A stretch of 14,485 nt of DNA from an uncultured Collinsella sp. (GCA_902475445.1 CABRZN010000043.1:1-14485); one strand, 5' to 3'; shown: positions 1-7,932, counted from the stretch's first letter. The notes: generated from the sequence alone by a model not told the origin. Translations and numbers: made by a program.

Positions 1-711
1 GTCGCCCTGGTACTGCAGCGCTTTTATGTGACCGGCCAGCTTTCGGTCCACTATTGGTATTTCTTTACGCACCTCACTACCTGGAAGTTCTTGCTTGCCG
101 GCTTTGAGGGCACCGTTAAAGTCGCACTCACCGCAGGCGCCATCGCGCTGGTACTGGGCTTGGGCCTTATGCTCGGCCGCACCAGCGACATCAAGCCGCT
201 GCAGCTGGTCTGCCGCGTGCTTACTGACTTCTTCCGTGGCGTGCCGAGCCTGCTGTTCATCTACTTCTTCTTTTTGGTGCTGCCGCAGTACAAGATCTCG
301 CTGCCGTCGTTTTGGATGCTCACACTGCCCGTCGCGCTCGCTGCGGCCGGCGTACTGGCCGAGATTTTCCGCGCCGGCGTCAATGCCGTGCCGCGCGGTC
401 AGGTCGAGGCAGCCCAGGCGCTCGGTCTCTCCAAGGCCAAAATCACCTTTAAAATCGTGTTGCCGCAGGCTATTCGGTTTATCATTCCGTCGTTGATTTC
501 GCAGCTCGTGGTCGTAGTCAAAGACACCACCGTCGCCTACGTGGTGAGCTATCCCGACCTGATGCAAAATGCCCGCGTGCTCATTACCAACTACGACGCC
601 CTCGTGTCGGTCTACCTGGTTATCGCGGTCATCTACATCCTCATCAACGTCGCGATCAACAAGGCCGCTGTCTATGTTTCGCACAAGACCGGCGCGACCA
701 TCATCCGCTAA
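1..711 (+). CDS. Polar amino acid (glutamate-type) ABC transporter permease, 5'-truncated
   Basis: Inner-membrane permease of a polar amino acid importer; it would form the pore that the ATPase encoded next energises. The frame is open from base 1, and a GTG at 28 is only an internal valine, so the gene starts outside the window; 236 residues are visible. It has several hydrophobic spans, including one at about residues 38-59 and one near the C terminus. It also carries the family's cytoplasmic EAA loop at bases 406-465 (EAAQALGLSKAKI then LPQA), which docks on the ATPase. The FRGVPSLL segment is typical of the HisM/GlnP/GluD permease group. The stop TAA is 36 bases before the ATPase gene, so the two are almost certainly one operon. 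Exact substrate cannot be read from sequence; glutamate or glutamine is the best inference. Confidence 0.93.
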   Translation, partial: VALVLQRFYVTGQLSVHYWYFFTHLTTWKFLLAGFEGTVKVALTAGAIALVLGLGLMLGRTSDIKPLQLVCRVLTDFFRGVPSLLFIYFFFLVLPQYKISLPSFWMLTLPVALAAAGVLAEIFRAGVNAVPRGQVEAAQALGLSKAKITFKIVLPQAIRFIIPSLISQLVVVVKDTTVAYVVSYPDLMQNARVLITNYDALVSVYLVIAVIYILINVAINKAAVYVSHKTGATIIR

Positions 712-747
712 CGCTTTACCATTTCGAGTCATAAGGAGCCGAGCACC

Positions 748-1512
<765 letters not shown>

Positions 1513-1563
1513 CCAGACCGCCCACCCGCCCGCCATGCCCATCCAAACTCGAAAGTTACACCT

Positions 1564-2373
1564 ATGATCGGAACTCGCACTTCATCGTCCTACACCCCGC
1601 ACGTCGACGTCGCCCCCGCCGACCGCCCACTCATCCTCGTCGCGCCGCGCTGGGAAGAGGCGAAGCCGTTTTTGAGCGAAACGCTCTCCCCCAACGAGGA
1701 GATCGCAAGTGTCTTTGTCGATGCCATCCTTGCCGCCGGCGGTCTGCCGCTGCAGATGTCCATCACCGAGGACATTGAGGTTATCCGTCATTACGTCGAT
1801 ATCGCCGACGGCATCGCCATTCCCGGCGGCCCGGACGTCAACCCCAAGCGCTGGGGCGACGAGCGCCCCTACGACCCCACACTGTGCTGCGAGATTCGCG
1901 ACCGTTTTGAGTTTAAGCTGGTTAACGAGGTGCTCCGCGCCAAAAAGCCACTCTTTACCACCTGCCGCGGCACGCAGCTGCTCAACGTCGCCACTGGTGG
2001 CAGCCTGTGCATGGACGTGCCGAGCCTGGGTGCACGCGAGGGCCGCACGCAGTGGCGCCACACCCACGTGCTCAACGATCCCGTGCACCCCGTCGAGGTC
2101 GTGCCGGGCTCGCTGCTGGAACGCGCGGTTGGCGGGCACAGGCTAATCCAGACCAACTCCGCACACCACTGCTGCGTCGACCGTCTGGGTAAGAGCACGC
2201 GCTTGGTCGCCAAGGCAACCGACGGCGTTCCCGAGTGCATCGAAGTCGAAGGCCAGCCTTTCTGCCTAGGCGTGCAATGGCACCCTGAGTACACGTGGAA
2301 GACGCTCGAGACCGACTTTAACCTGTGGAAGTCGTTTGTCGAGGCAGCGGCAAAGGTTAAGCTGGCCCGCTAG
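1564..2373 (+). CDS. Class I glutamine amidotransferase-like hydrolase (peptidase C26, gamma-glutamyl-GABA hydrolase type)
   Basis: Predicted cytoplasmic hydrolase of gamma-glutamyl amide bonds. The catalytic triad is visible: nucleophile C134 in TTCRGTQ, then H240 and E242 in GVQWHPE. IPGGPDVNP at 86-94 is the characteristic glycine-rich segment of the PuuD/C26 group, and NSAHHCCVD at 198-206 corresponds to the conserved NSxHHQ stretch. The first roughly 20 residues are extra and low in conserved features. The ribosome binding site is weak (GAAAG at 1551-1555), so an alternative internal start is possible. It lies 51 bases after the ABC ATPase gene on the same strand, so co-transcription is likely. 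This suggests release of glutamate or amines from imported gamma-glutamyl compounds (inference). True substrate unknown. Confidence 0.88.
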   Translation: MIGTRTSSSYTPHVDVAPADRPLILVAPRWEEAKPFLSETLSPNEEIASVFVDAILAAGGLPLQMSITEDIEVIRHYVDIADGIAIPGGPDVNPKRWGDERPYDPTLCCEIRDRFEFKLVNEVLRAKKPLFTTCRGTQLLNVATGGSLCMDVPSLGAREGRTQWRHTHVLNDPVHPVEVVPGSLLERAVGGHRLIQTNSAHHCCVDRLGKSTRLVAKATDGVPECIEVEGQPFCLGVQWHPEYTWKTLETDFNLWKSFVEAAAKVKLAR

Positions 2374-2392
2374 TTCACGGACAGCACAACAC

Positions 2393-2437
2393 AAAAGGGC
2401 GCCCCGCCGGCCACATGGTCCGGCGGGGCGCCCTTTT
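2393..2437. terminator. Bidirectional intrinsic terminator
   Basis: A perfect 18-bp inverted repeat (2393-2410 with 2420-2437, nine-base loop) whose arms begin AAAAGGGCGC and end GCGCCCTTTT, giving a U-tract in either direction. It sits between the convergent C26 hydrolase gene (+) and Hpt gene (-) and should stop transcription from both. Confidence 0.93.
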
Positions 2438-2478
2438 ACCTATATGTGGCCGGCACGCAACCCAAGGCTCGCAAGCTC

Positions 2479-2835
2479 TTATTCGGCCGCTTCGCGCAGG
2501 GCCGACATCGTCGCCGCATATTGCTGCTGCAGCGCATGCATCCCCTCGCGGGCGCCGTCAACGGCATCGGCACCGTGCAGCGCTTCGGTCACCACGACCG
2601 CCGGCTCGTACAGATTATCGAATCCCAGGTTCTGGCTCACGCCCTTGAGCGTGTGCGCTGCCATAAACGCACCTTCGGCGTCTCCTGCCGCCATGGCGGC
2701 CTCCAGCTTGTCCATGCTCTCGTCATCCAAAAACTTGAGGGCAAAGCGGGCAAGCATTTCCTCGCCCATCAGCCGAGCGCACGCGTCATCATAATTAGCG
2801 CCGATCTTCTCATACGCCTCACGCATGGAAATCAT
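2479..2835 (-). CDS. Stand-alone histidine phosphotransfer (Hpt) protein
   Basis: Small cytoplasmic phosphorelay protein. Of its 118 residues, the Hpt signature AAHTLKGVSQNLG at 59-71 carries the phosphoacceptor H61, with the following K64-G65 that the family needs. The rest is predicted helical with no catalytic domain, as expected of a free Hpt four-helix bundle. The start is supported by AAGGAG at 2846-2851 (ten bases upstream); the next in-frame ATG, three codons in, is too far from it. The gene follows the multidomain GGDEF/REC/HD-GYP gene by 24 bases on the same strand, so it is most likely co-transcribed. It is the natural phosphate donor or acceptor for the REC domain of that protein (inference). 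The cognate histidine kinase is not in the window. Confidence 0.88.
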   Translation of the reverse strand: MISMREAYEKIGANYDDACARLMGEEMLARFALKFLDDESMDKLEAAMAAGDAEGAFMAAHTLKGVSQNLGFDNLYEPAVVVTEALHGADAVDGAREGMHALQQQYAATMSALREAAE

Positions 2836-2859
2836 GGATTAAAAACTCCTTTGTTCAAA

Positions 2860-4740
2860 CTAAATCGTGGGAAACGCGACAACGTCGGCGGGGCGTGCCA
2901 ACGTCTCGGCAATACGGTCTTGTACCTCGAGCAGGCAGTCGAGCAACAGTGGGTTAAAGGTGCCGCACTTACCGTCCAGGATCATCTGGATCGCCTCCTT
3001 GTGCGGGATAGCATCCTTGTACACACGCACGCTCGTCAGAGCATCGTACACGTCGGCCACCGAGACCACCTGTGCGGCAATGGGAATCTCGTCGCCCTTA
3101 AGGCCATCGGGATAACCCCTGCCGTCCCAGCGCTCGTGGTGCCAACGCGCAATCTGGTACGCATATTCCATAAGCGCATTGCCGACGTGATGGCGGCCCA
3201 GCTCAAGCAGCATGTCGGCGCCCATCGTGGTATGCGTCTTCATAATCTCGAACTCCTCGGGCGTAAGGCGCCCGGGTTTGTTGAGAATCGCATCGTCAAT
3301 CGACATCTTGCCGATATCGTGCAGCGCCGAAGCCAAGGCAATCGTGGAGCGTTCCTCATTGTCGAGGGAGATCGTGCCGCTACGCTGGACCAGACAGCCA
3401 AGCAGCAGCTCGGTCAGCTTCTCGATGTTCGTAACGTGCCTGCCGCTCTCGCCATTGCGAAGCTCCATGACGCCGGCCATGATGTCGATGAGCATGCGAC
3501 TGTTCTTGACGCGCTCGTTGTACTGCTGGGACAGCAGGCTCGTCAGGCGGCGCTGTTTGGCGTATAGGCGGATGGTGTTGCTTACACGGCGGCGCACGAC
3601 ACGGGAGTCAAACGGGCGGTTGATATAGTCCGAGGCGCCCAGCTCGTACGCGCGCAGAACCGCATCATCGGAATCTTCGCTCGAAATCATGATGACAGGC
3701 AGATTATCGATACCCGATCGGCGCGACAGATCGGCCAGCACCTCAAAGCCACTTATGCCCGGCATGACAATGTCCAGCAGCACGAGCGATAACTCATCGC
3801 CATAGCGGTCGACCATGTCGAGCGCCGTACGACCGTTGTCGGCCTCGAGGATGCAATACTCGTCCTTGAGCATCTCGTTGAGAATAGCTCGGTTCATCTC
3901 GGAGTCATCGGCGATAAGCACCAAAGGCTTTTCGCTTTGGAAGGCCTCGATGGAATCGGCATCGGTCACGACCGTACCGGCTTTTGCCTTAGCGCGGCTC
4001 AGTAACTGGACAGCACGGCCAACGCCCTCATCGACCGTCTCGCCATGAATGCGAACGCCACCAACACATGCCGTCAAGCTCACGTACTCATGGCCCGGAA
4101 TAATCGTGGAATGAACGGCTTCGGATACCTGATGCAGGCGACGGGCGAAGTCATCGGAGGGAATATTGGGCATGACGACCACAAACTTGTCGCAGCCATA
4201 GCGCACAAGCTCGTCAGTCGAACGAATTCCGCTGCGTATGGCTGTCGCCACAGCACCGAGTGCAAGGTCGCCGGCATGACGGCCACACGTATCGTTGAAG
4301 GCCCTAAAATCATCAAGGTCAATCATCGCAACGCCGGCATTCATGCGGGCGCTTCGGAGCTTTTCCTCGTAATATCGGCGATTGCGCACGCTCGTCAGCA
4401 CGTCGGTGTAGACAAGGTCCTCTTCTGCGGCCTCTTGCTCATCGATCGGACGCACCATCAGCAGGACGTGAGGCTCGCCCTCGACCTTCAGAGGGCGCAG
4501 ATGGGCGCGGTACTCAACGCCATCGTTGAGCAGTTGCTCCGACACCTCATCGGAATCTGTCAAGGCCTCAAGACTTGAATGACGCAGGCAAGGACACCGA
4601 TTGCCGGCGAGTAGGCAGTTAGGCTCGTTCTTAATCTGATCGGCCGACAGCAAACGCACCACGGGGTAGGTCTTCGCGACACGGGCGACCTCGGTGGCAG
4701 CCTCCTCGTCGGTTAGATTGACCTCGTGATTATTGAGCAT
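2860..4740 (-). CDS. Degenerate GGDEF - response receiver - HD-GYP phosphodiesterase
   Basis: 626-residue signalling protein with no membrane segment. Residues 1-105 form an uncharacterised, possibly PAS-like sensor part with a cysteine cluster (C42, C49, C51). About 108-260 is a GGDEF domain whose active-site motif is changed to GCDKF (182-186) while the RxxD inhibitory site (R173, D176) is kept. About 273-392 is a receiver domain with acidic pocket D278/D279, phosphoacceptor D323 and S353, but RPF instead of the usual KPF at 375-377. About 415-600 is an HD-GYP domain with E426, H435, H474-D475, H503, HHE 534-536 and GYP 542-544, so probably active against c-di-GMP. Start: AGAAAGG at 4748-4754 lies seven bases upstream. 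The Hpt gene follows directly. Diguanylate cyclase activity is doubtful; phosphodiesterase activity is likely (inference). Confidence 0.93.
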   Translation of the reverse strand: MLNNHEVNLTDEEAATEVARVAKTYPVVRLLSADQIKNEPNCLLAGNRCPCLRHSSLEALTDSDEVSEQLLNDGVEYRAHLRPLKVEGEPHVLLMVRPIDEQEAAEEDLVYTDVLTSVRNRRYYEEKLRSARMNAGVAMIDLDDFRAFNDTCGRHAGDLALGAVATAIRSGIRSTDELVRYGCDKFVVVMPNIPSDDFARRLHQVSEAVHSTIIPGHEYVSLTACVGGVRIHGETVDEGVGRAVQLLSRAKAKAGTVVTDADSIEAFQSEKPLVLIADDSEMNRAILNEMLKDEYCILEADNGRTALDMVDRYGDELSLVLLDIVMPGISGFEVLADLSRRSGIDNLPVIMISSEDSDDAVLRAYELGASDYINRPFDSRVVRRRVSNTIRLYAKQRRLTSLLSQQYNERVKNSRMLIDIMAGVMELRNGESGRHVTNIEKLTELLLGCLVQRSGTISLDNEERSTIALASALHDIGKMSIDDAILNKPGRLTPEEFEIMKTHTTMGADMLLELGRHHVGNALMEYAYQIARWHHERWDGRGYPDGLKGDEIPIAAQVVSVADVYDALTSVRVYKDAIPHKEAIQMILDGKCGTFNPLLLDCLLEVQDRIAETLARPADVVAFPTI

Positions 4741-4826
4741 ATGGGGCCCTTTCTATCGTTACGCACGGCAACGGTGCATATCAATTGGTACAAGGGTAGC
4801 ATCTAACAGCTGAAGGCAAACGCGCG

Positions 4827-4855
4827 ATTATCGTTACGTTTTTATGACCTGGCAA
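4827..4855 (-). promoter_or_regulatory. Sigma70-type promoter of the GGDEF/REC/HD-GYP - Hpt operon
   Basis: Read on the minus strand: -35 TTGCCA (4850-4855), 17-base spacer, -10 GATAAT (4827-4832). This is five of six matches to consensus in each hexamer. Transcription would begin near 4820, giving a leader of about 80 bases before the ATG at 4740. Confidence 0.65.
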
Positions 4856-4951
4856 ACGGCGGTAATGGAGCCGCGGGTGCGCGGTTATGGGCGCATTCGT
4901 TAACAATGACGAAACGCTAACAGCCCCTCTCCCCGCAGGTCATCGAGCGTG

Positions 4952-5749
4952 CTAACGCTCCAAGACATCGCGAACGGCGTTTGCCGCCGTAACGGGGCGA
5001 TCGCGCAGACCGTTATGCGCGCCCGGGATCGTCACAAGGGGGCAATCGAGATATTCGGCAGCCGCTCGCGTGCCAGCCTCGCGGGGTGTATCGACCGAAA
5101 GCTCGCCCAAAAACACGGCCGACACCGCCTTTGACGCGCGGACGCGCTCCCAGTCGGGAGCATATGTCATATTTGTTCCGTATTCATTGGCCATAAAGCA
5201 ACGACCATTGCGCAGGGCATGCTTGGCTTCCGCTTCGGTCGTCCCAGGAGCCTCGGGGTCCAAGTCGCCGAGAGCTCCCAAGAAAAGCCGAAGCGCCCTT
5301 GAAACCTTTCCAGCCGCAATCATATCGAGCAAAATCGGAGCCGCGCCCATGCCGACGCCTTCGGCCGACACAGCCGGCTCATGCAGAATCGCACGGGCGA
5401 CGAGATGGGGTTCGGTGCGAAGAAGCTCCAGCGCCACCAACGTACCGGCGCTGTGCGCAAGCACATTTGTCGGAGCGCCAACGTGTTCGATCACGGCCTG
5501 CAGGTCAGCGGCCTGAGCGGCAAGATCATAGCTGCCGTCTGCCGCTTCGCTGCTGCCGCCACAGCCGCGGCGGTCGTAGGCAATTACGCGGTAGTTGTGA
5601 CTGAGCTCACATGCGATGCCGTCGAAAAATGTGCCGTCGACACAAGCGCCGTGCACGCACACCAAGGCAGGAGTATCAGGCGACACATCCGGGCCGGCAT
5701 ATTCGCGACAGGCAATCGTGGTGCCCGCATTCTCGACCGTAAAATCCAT
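4952..5749 (-). CDS. Alpha/beta hydrolase
   Basis: 265-residue soluble alpha/beta-hydrolase-fold enzyme of unknown substrate. It has VHG at 32-34 (oxyanion-hole region), YDRRGCGGS at 58-66, and nucleophile S100 in AHSAGT, where the first glycine of the usual GxSxG elbow is alanine. The likely acid is D220 and the likely catalytic histidine is H245 (GAHNG). The cap region between 130 and 200 is variable, as usual. A G-rich site (GGGGG, 5756-5760) seven bases upstream supports the start. It is a single gene facing away from the radical SAM gene; the 211 bases on its 3' side hold no clear terminator, only the promoter of the next minus-strand unit. Could be an esterase, haloperoxidase-like or lactonase; the sequence does not decide. 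Confidence 0.88.
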   Translation of the reverse strand: MDFTVENAGTTIACREYAGPDVSPDTPALVCVHGACVDGTFFDGIACELSHNYRVIAYDRRGCGGSSEAADGSYDLAAQAADLQAVIEHVGAPTNVLAHSAGTLVALELLRTEPHLVARAILHEPAVSAEGVGMGAAPILLDMIAAGKVSRALRLFLGALGDLDPEAPGTTEAEAKHALRNGRCFMANEYGTNMTYAPDWERVRASKAVSAVFLGELSVDTPREAGTRAAAEYLDCPLVTIPGAHNGLRDRPVTAANAVRDVLER

Positions 5750-5934
5750 GTTGTGCCCCCATCATCAACGCCCATCCAGTTGCGCGCCAGTACGGCTGGA
5801 TAGACCCGCATTTCTTTACGCCTTGTTAACAGATTAACTTTACCCGACCCGAGGCTTTTCATGACACGGCATAATGAGCGACGTGAAAAAACGAAACTTG
5901 TAAAGCAAGAGCCCGCACCCTGCTTTGGAGCCGA

Positions 5935-5943
5935 TGCTATGCT
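5935..5943 (+). promoter_or_regulatory. Candidate extended -10 promoter for the radical SAM gene
   Basis: TGC followed by TATGCT makes an extended -10 element; no good -35 hexamer lies at the right distance. Predicted start of transcription is near 5950, ten bases before the GAGGAG ribosome binding site at 5960-5965. Confidence 0.4.
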
Positions 5944-5974
5944 TAGGCACAATTGTCTTGAGGAGCATATGCCT

Positions 5975-6751
5975 ATGTCTACGTTTTTGAATGCCAGCCC
6001 CATCTTTGGCCCCGTTCGCAGCCGTCGCCTTGGTCTCTCGCTCGGCGTCAACATGATGCCGGCCAGCGGCAAAATCTGCACGTTCGACTGCATTTACTGC
6101 GAAAACGGCCTCAACGCCGAGCGCCCCTGTCACGAGCCGTACAACACAGCTGCCGTGGTACTCGACGCGCTCGAGGCAAAGCTGCGCGAGATGGCAGCTG
6201 AGGGCGAGCTCCCCGATGTGATCACCTTCGCAGGCAACGGCGAGCCCACTGCCGCACCGGAGTTTCCGCAGGCCATCGCCGGCGCCGTCGCGCTGCGCGA
6301 CGAGCTTGCCCCAAACTCCAAGATCGCCGTGCTCTCCAACGGCACGCGCGCCGACCGCCCCGAGGTGCACGACGCGCTCATGATGGTCGACGACAACATT
6401 CTTAAGCTCGATACCGTCGACCCGGCGTTTATCCAGCTGCTTGACCAGCCTGTTGGCCCCTACGACGTCGAGCACCAGATCGAGACGTTCGCAAGCTTTG
6501 ACGGTCACGTTATTATCCAGACGATCTTTTTGACCGGCGAGTATCAGGGCAAGCTCATCGACAACACCGGCGAGGAGTACGTTGCCCCCTGGCTCGCGGC
6601 GCTCGAGCGCATTCGCCCGCAGGAGGCGACCATCTACACGGTGGCGCGCGAGACGCCGGTCGCCGGCCTTGCCAAAGCAGCGCCTGAGGTGCTCGACAAG
6701 ATTGCCGCACGCGTGCGCGCCCTCGGCATCCCCTGCCAAGTGAGCTACTAG
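5975..6751 (+). CDS. Radical SAM protein (COG0731 type)
   Basis: 258-residue radical SAM enzyme. The 4Fe-4S cluster cysteines are C35, C39 and C42 (CTFDCIYC). FAGNGEPT at 85-92 is the GGE-like SAM-binding motif and LSNGT at 120-124 a later core strand. The N-terminal FGPVRSRRLGLSLGVN is the signature of the COG0731 group, which includes wyosine-synthase-like proteins; the function of bacterial members is not settled. The frame is open further 5' (to 5861). I chose ATG 5975 because GAGGAG at 5960-5965 is nine bases away; ATG 5969 has only three bases and is the alternative, adding two residues. The upstream extension overlaps the probable promoter. Transcribed alone, divergently from the alpha/beta hydrolase. 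Confidence 0.88.
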   Translation: MSTFLNASPIFGPVRSRRLGLSLGVNMMPASGKICTFDCIYCENGLNAERPCHEPYNTAAVVLDALEAKLREMAAEGELPDVITFAGNGEPTAAPEFPQAIAGAVALRDELAPNSKIAVLSNGTRADRPEVHDALMMVDDNILKLDTVDPAFIQLLDQPVGPYDVEHQIETFASFDGHVIIQTIFLTGEYQGKLIDNTGEEYVAPWLAALERIRPQEATIYTVARETPVAGLAKAAPEVLDKIAARVRALGIPCQVSY

Positions 6752-6792
6752 CAAAACCACGCAGCAGCTAGTGTCAGCCATCCCGCCCCATC

Positions 6793-6859
6793 AGTTGCGG
6801 TGATATAGTTCCTGTTTATGCTGTTAAACAGCTTAAACAGGAACTATATCACCGCAACT
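6793..6859. repeat. 67-nt near-perfect palindrome
   Basis: Two perfect 26-nt arms (6793-6818 and 6834-6859) enclose a further 6-bp arm pair (6820-6825 and 6827-6832) around the central A6826. The only unpaired positions are 6819/6833 and the centre. No T-run follows on either strand, so it is not a standard intrinsic terminator. It occupies the 160-base gap between the radical SAM and methionine aminopeptidase genes and ends 21 bases before a TATACT box. It could be an operator, a cruciform or hairpin RNA, or a dispersed palindromic element. Confidence 0.9.
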
Positions 6860-6880
6860 CTTATGGACGCGTGAGTGGGC

Positions 6881-6886
6881 TATACT
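6881..6886 (+). promoter_or_regulatory. Candidate -10 box of the methionine aminopeptidase gene
   Basis: TATACT, five of six matches to the consensus, 25 bases before the ATG at 6912. There is no convincing -35 hexamer: the expected position falls at the edge of the 67-nt palindrome, whose right arm ends at 6859. Confidence 0.4.
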
Positions 6887-6911
6887 AGCTGCGAATGAAA
6901 GGAAGTTAGCC

Positions 6912-7799
6912 ATGTTTGACAATGGACCCGTGCCCGGCCGCAACGACGCCTGCTGGTGCGGCAGCGGCAAAAAATATAAGAAATGCCATAGCGCCTTTGA
7001 TGAGCGCCTCGAGCGCTTGTGGGAAGAGGGCTGGGAGGTTCTGCCCCGCACGCTCTACAAGACGCCCACCGATATCGAAGGCATCAAGCGCTCGGCCGCT
7101 ATCAACGTGGGCGTGCTCGATTACGTAGGCGAACACATCGCCGCGGGCATGACCACCAACCAGATCGACCAGATGATCTACGACTACACCGTCGAGCACG
7201 GCGGCACGCCGGCCGACCTCAACTACGAGGGCTACCCCAAAAGCGTGTGCACCTCGATCAATGATGTGGTCTGCCACGGCATTCCTTGCGACACGGACGT
7301 GCTGCACGAGGGCGACATCATCAACGTGGACTGCTCCACGATCCTGGACGGTTACTTTAGTGATTCGAGCCGTATGTTCTGCATCGGCGAGGTCTCGGCC
7401 GAGCGCCAGCGCCTGGTCGAAGTCACCCGTGCCAGCGTGGAGGCGGGTCTGGCGGCCGTCAAGCCATGGCTACCACTGTCCGTTATGGCCGAGGCCGTGC
7501 AAAAGACGGTCGAGGACGCCGGCTTTAGCGTGGTGCGCGAGTACGGCGGACACGGCATCGGTAAGGAGTTCCACGAGGACCCGTTTGTGGGCTTTACCAC
7601 CGAGGCGCCCGATGTGGACACCATCATGGCTCCGGGCATGGTCTTTACCATCGAGCCCATGGTCAATGCCGGAGCGCCCGACATCAAGATCAGCAAGGGC
7701 GACGGCTGGTGTGTGCGCACCAAGGACGGTAGCGATTCGGCCCAGTGCGAGGTACAGCTCGTGGTGACCGAGGACGGCTACGAGCTGCTGAGCTGGTAG
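6912..7799 (+). CDS. map: Type I methionine aminopeptidase with N-terminal SEC-C motif
   Basis: Removes the initiator methionine from nascent proteins in the cytoplasm. Residues 1-30 carry a SEC-C zinc-binding motif (CWCGSGKKYKKCH, cysteines 14, 16 and 25, H26), a known N-terminal addition in some bacterial MetAPs thought to aid ribosome or protein contact. The catalytic domain (about 50-295) has all five metal ligands: D140 (INVDCS), D151 (FSDSS), H214 (GGHGIG), E248 (TIEPM) and E280 (QCEVQLVVT), plus H122 and H221 (EFHEDP). The usual QxEHT near the last ligand is QCEVQ here. AAAGGA at 6898-6903 fixes the start. It is monocistronic, with its own -10-like box and an intrinsic terminator. Confidence 0.96.
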   Translation: MFDNGPVPGRNDACWCGSGKKYKKCHSAFDERLERLWEEGWEVLPRTLYKTPTDIEGIKRSAAINVGVLDYVGEHIAAGMTTNQIDQMIYDYTVEHGGTPADLNYEGYPKSVCTSINDVVCHGIPCDTDVLHEGDIINVDCSTILDGYFSDSSRMFCIGEVSAERQRLVEVTRASVEAGLAAVKPWLPLSVMAEAVQKTVEDAGFSVVREYGGHGIGKEFHEDPFVGFTTEAPDVDTIMAPGMVFTIEPMVNAGAPDIKISKGDGWCVRTKDGSDSAQCEVQLVVTEDGYELLSW

Positions 7800-7808
7800 C
7801 CGTGGATG

Positions 7809-7858
7809 CGCCGGGCTACGCGATGGATATGTTAACCATCGCGTAGCCCGGCGTTTTT
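7809..7858 (+). terminator. Intrinsic terminator after the methionine aminopeptidase gene
   Basis: Perfect 18-bp stem (7809-7826 with 7836-7853), nine-base loop, followed directly by TTTTT (7854-7858). It begins nine bases after the stop codon. Confidence 0.95.
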
Positions 7859-7866
7859 ATAACGTT

Positions 7867-7895
7867 TTGACTGATACAACCTGCCAAAATAAACC
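7867..7895 (+). promoter_or_regulatory. Candidate promoter of the D-2-hydroxyacid dehydrogenase gene, -10 inside the 35-nt repeat
   Basis: TTGACT (7867-7872), a five-of-six -35 match, is followed after 17 bases by TAAACC, a weak -10 that lies within repeat copy 1. No better pair is seen between the upstream terminator (ends 7858) and the start codon at 7933. Confidence 0.3.
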
Positions 7896-7913
7896 TGTCC
7901 CTTTTTGGCAGGT
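7879..7913 (+). repeat. 35-nt hairpin repeat, copy 1
   Basis: Arms ACCTGCCAAAA and TTTTGGCAGGT (11 bp) around an AACCTGTCCC-containing loop. It matches copy 2 at 10149-10183 in 33 of 35 positions and in the same orientation. It ends only seven bases before the AAAGGA ribosome binding site of the following gene. No T-run follows, so it is not acting as an ordinary terminator here. It looks like a dispersed REP-type palindrome (inference). Confidence 0.85.
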
Positions 7914-7932
7914 CGAGCGGAAAGGACTGCTT

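Noticed and set aside
2446..3567. 373-codon plus-strand open frame opposite the GGDEF/REC/HD-GYP gene
   Set aside because: It lies wholly antisense to a gene with clear domains and overlaps the Hpt gene too; its protein shows no family motif. High GC with biased third positions opens such frames.
5861..5974. Longer 5' start for the radical SAM protein
   Set aside because: No ribosome binding site at 5861, and the added 38 residues precede the conserved COG0731 N terminus and cover an extended -10 element.
5840..6781. 313-codon minus-strand open frame opposite the radical SAM gene
   Set aside because: The plus strand has the CxxxCxxC cluster motif and a matching ribosome site; this frame has neither motifs nor a plausible start.
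7867..7932. Longer 5' start for the dehydrogenase
   Set aside because: The extension is translated through a hairpin repeat and a candidate promoter and lacks a ribosome binding site; GTG 7933 has AAAGGA at proper spacing.
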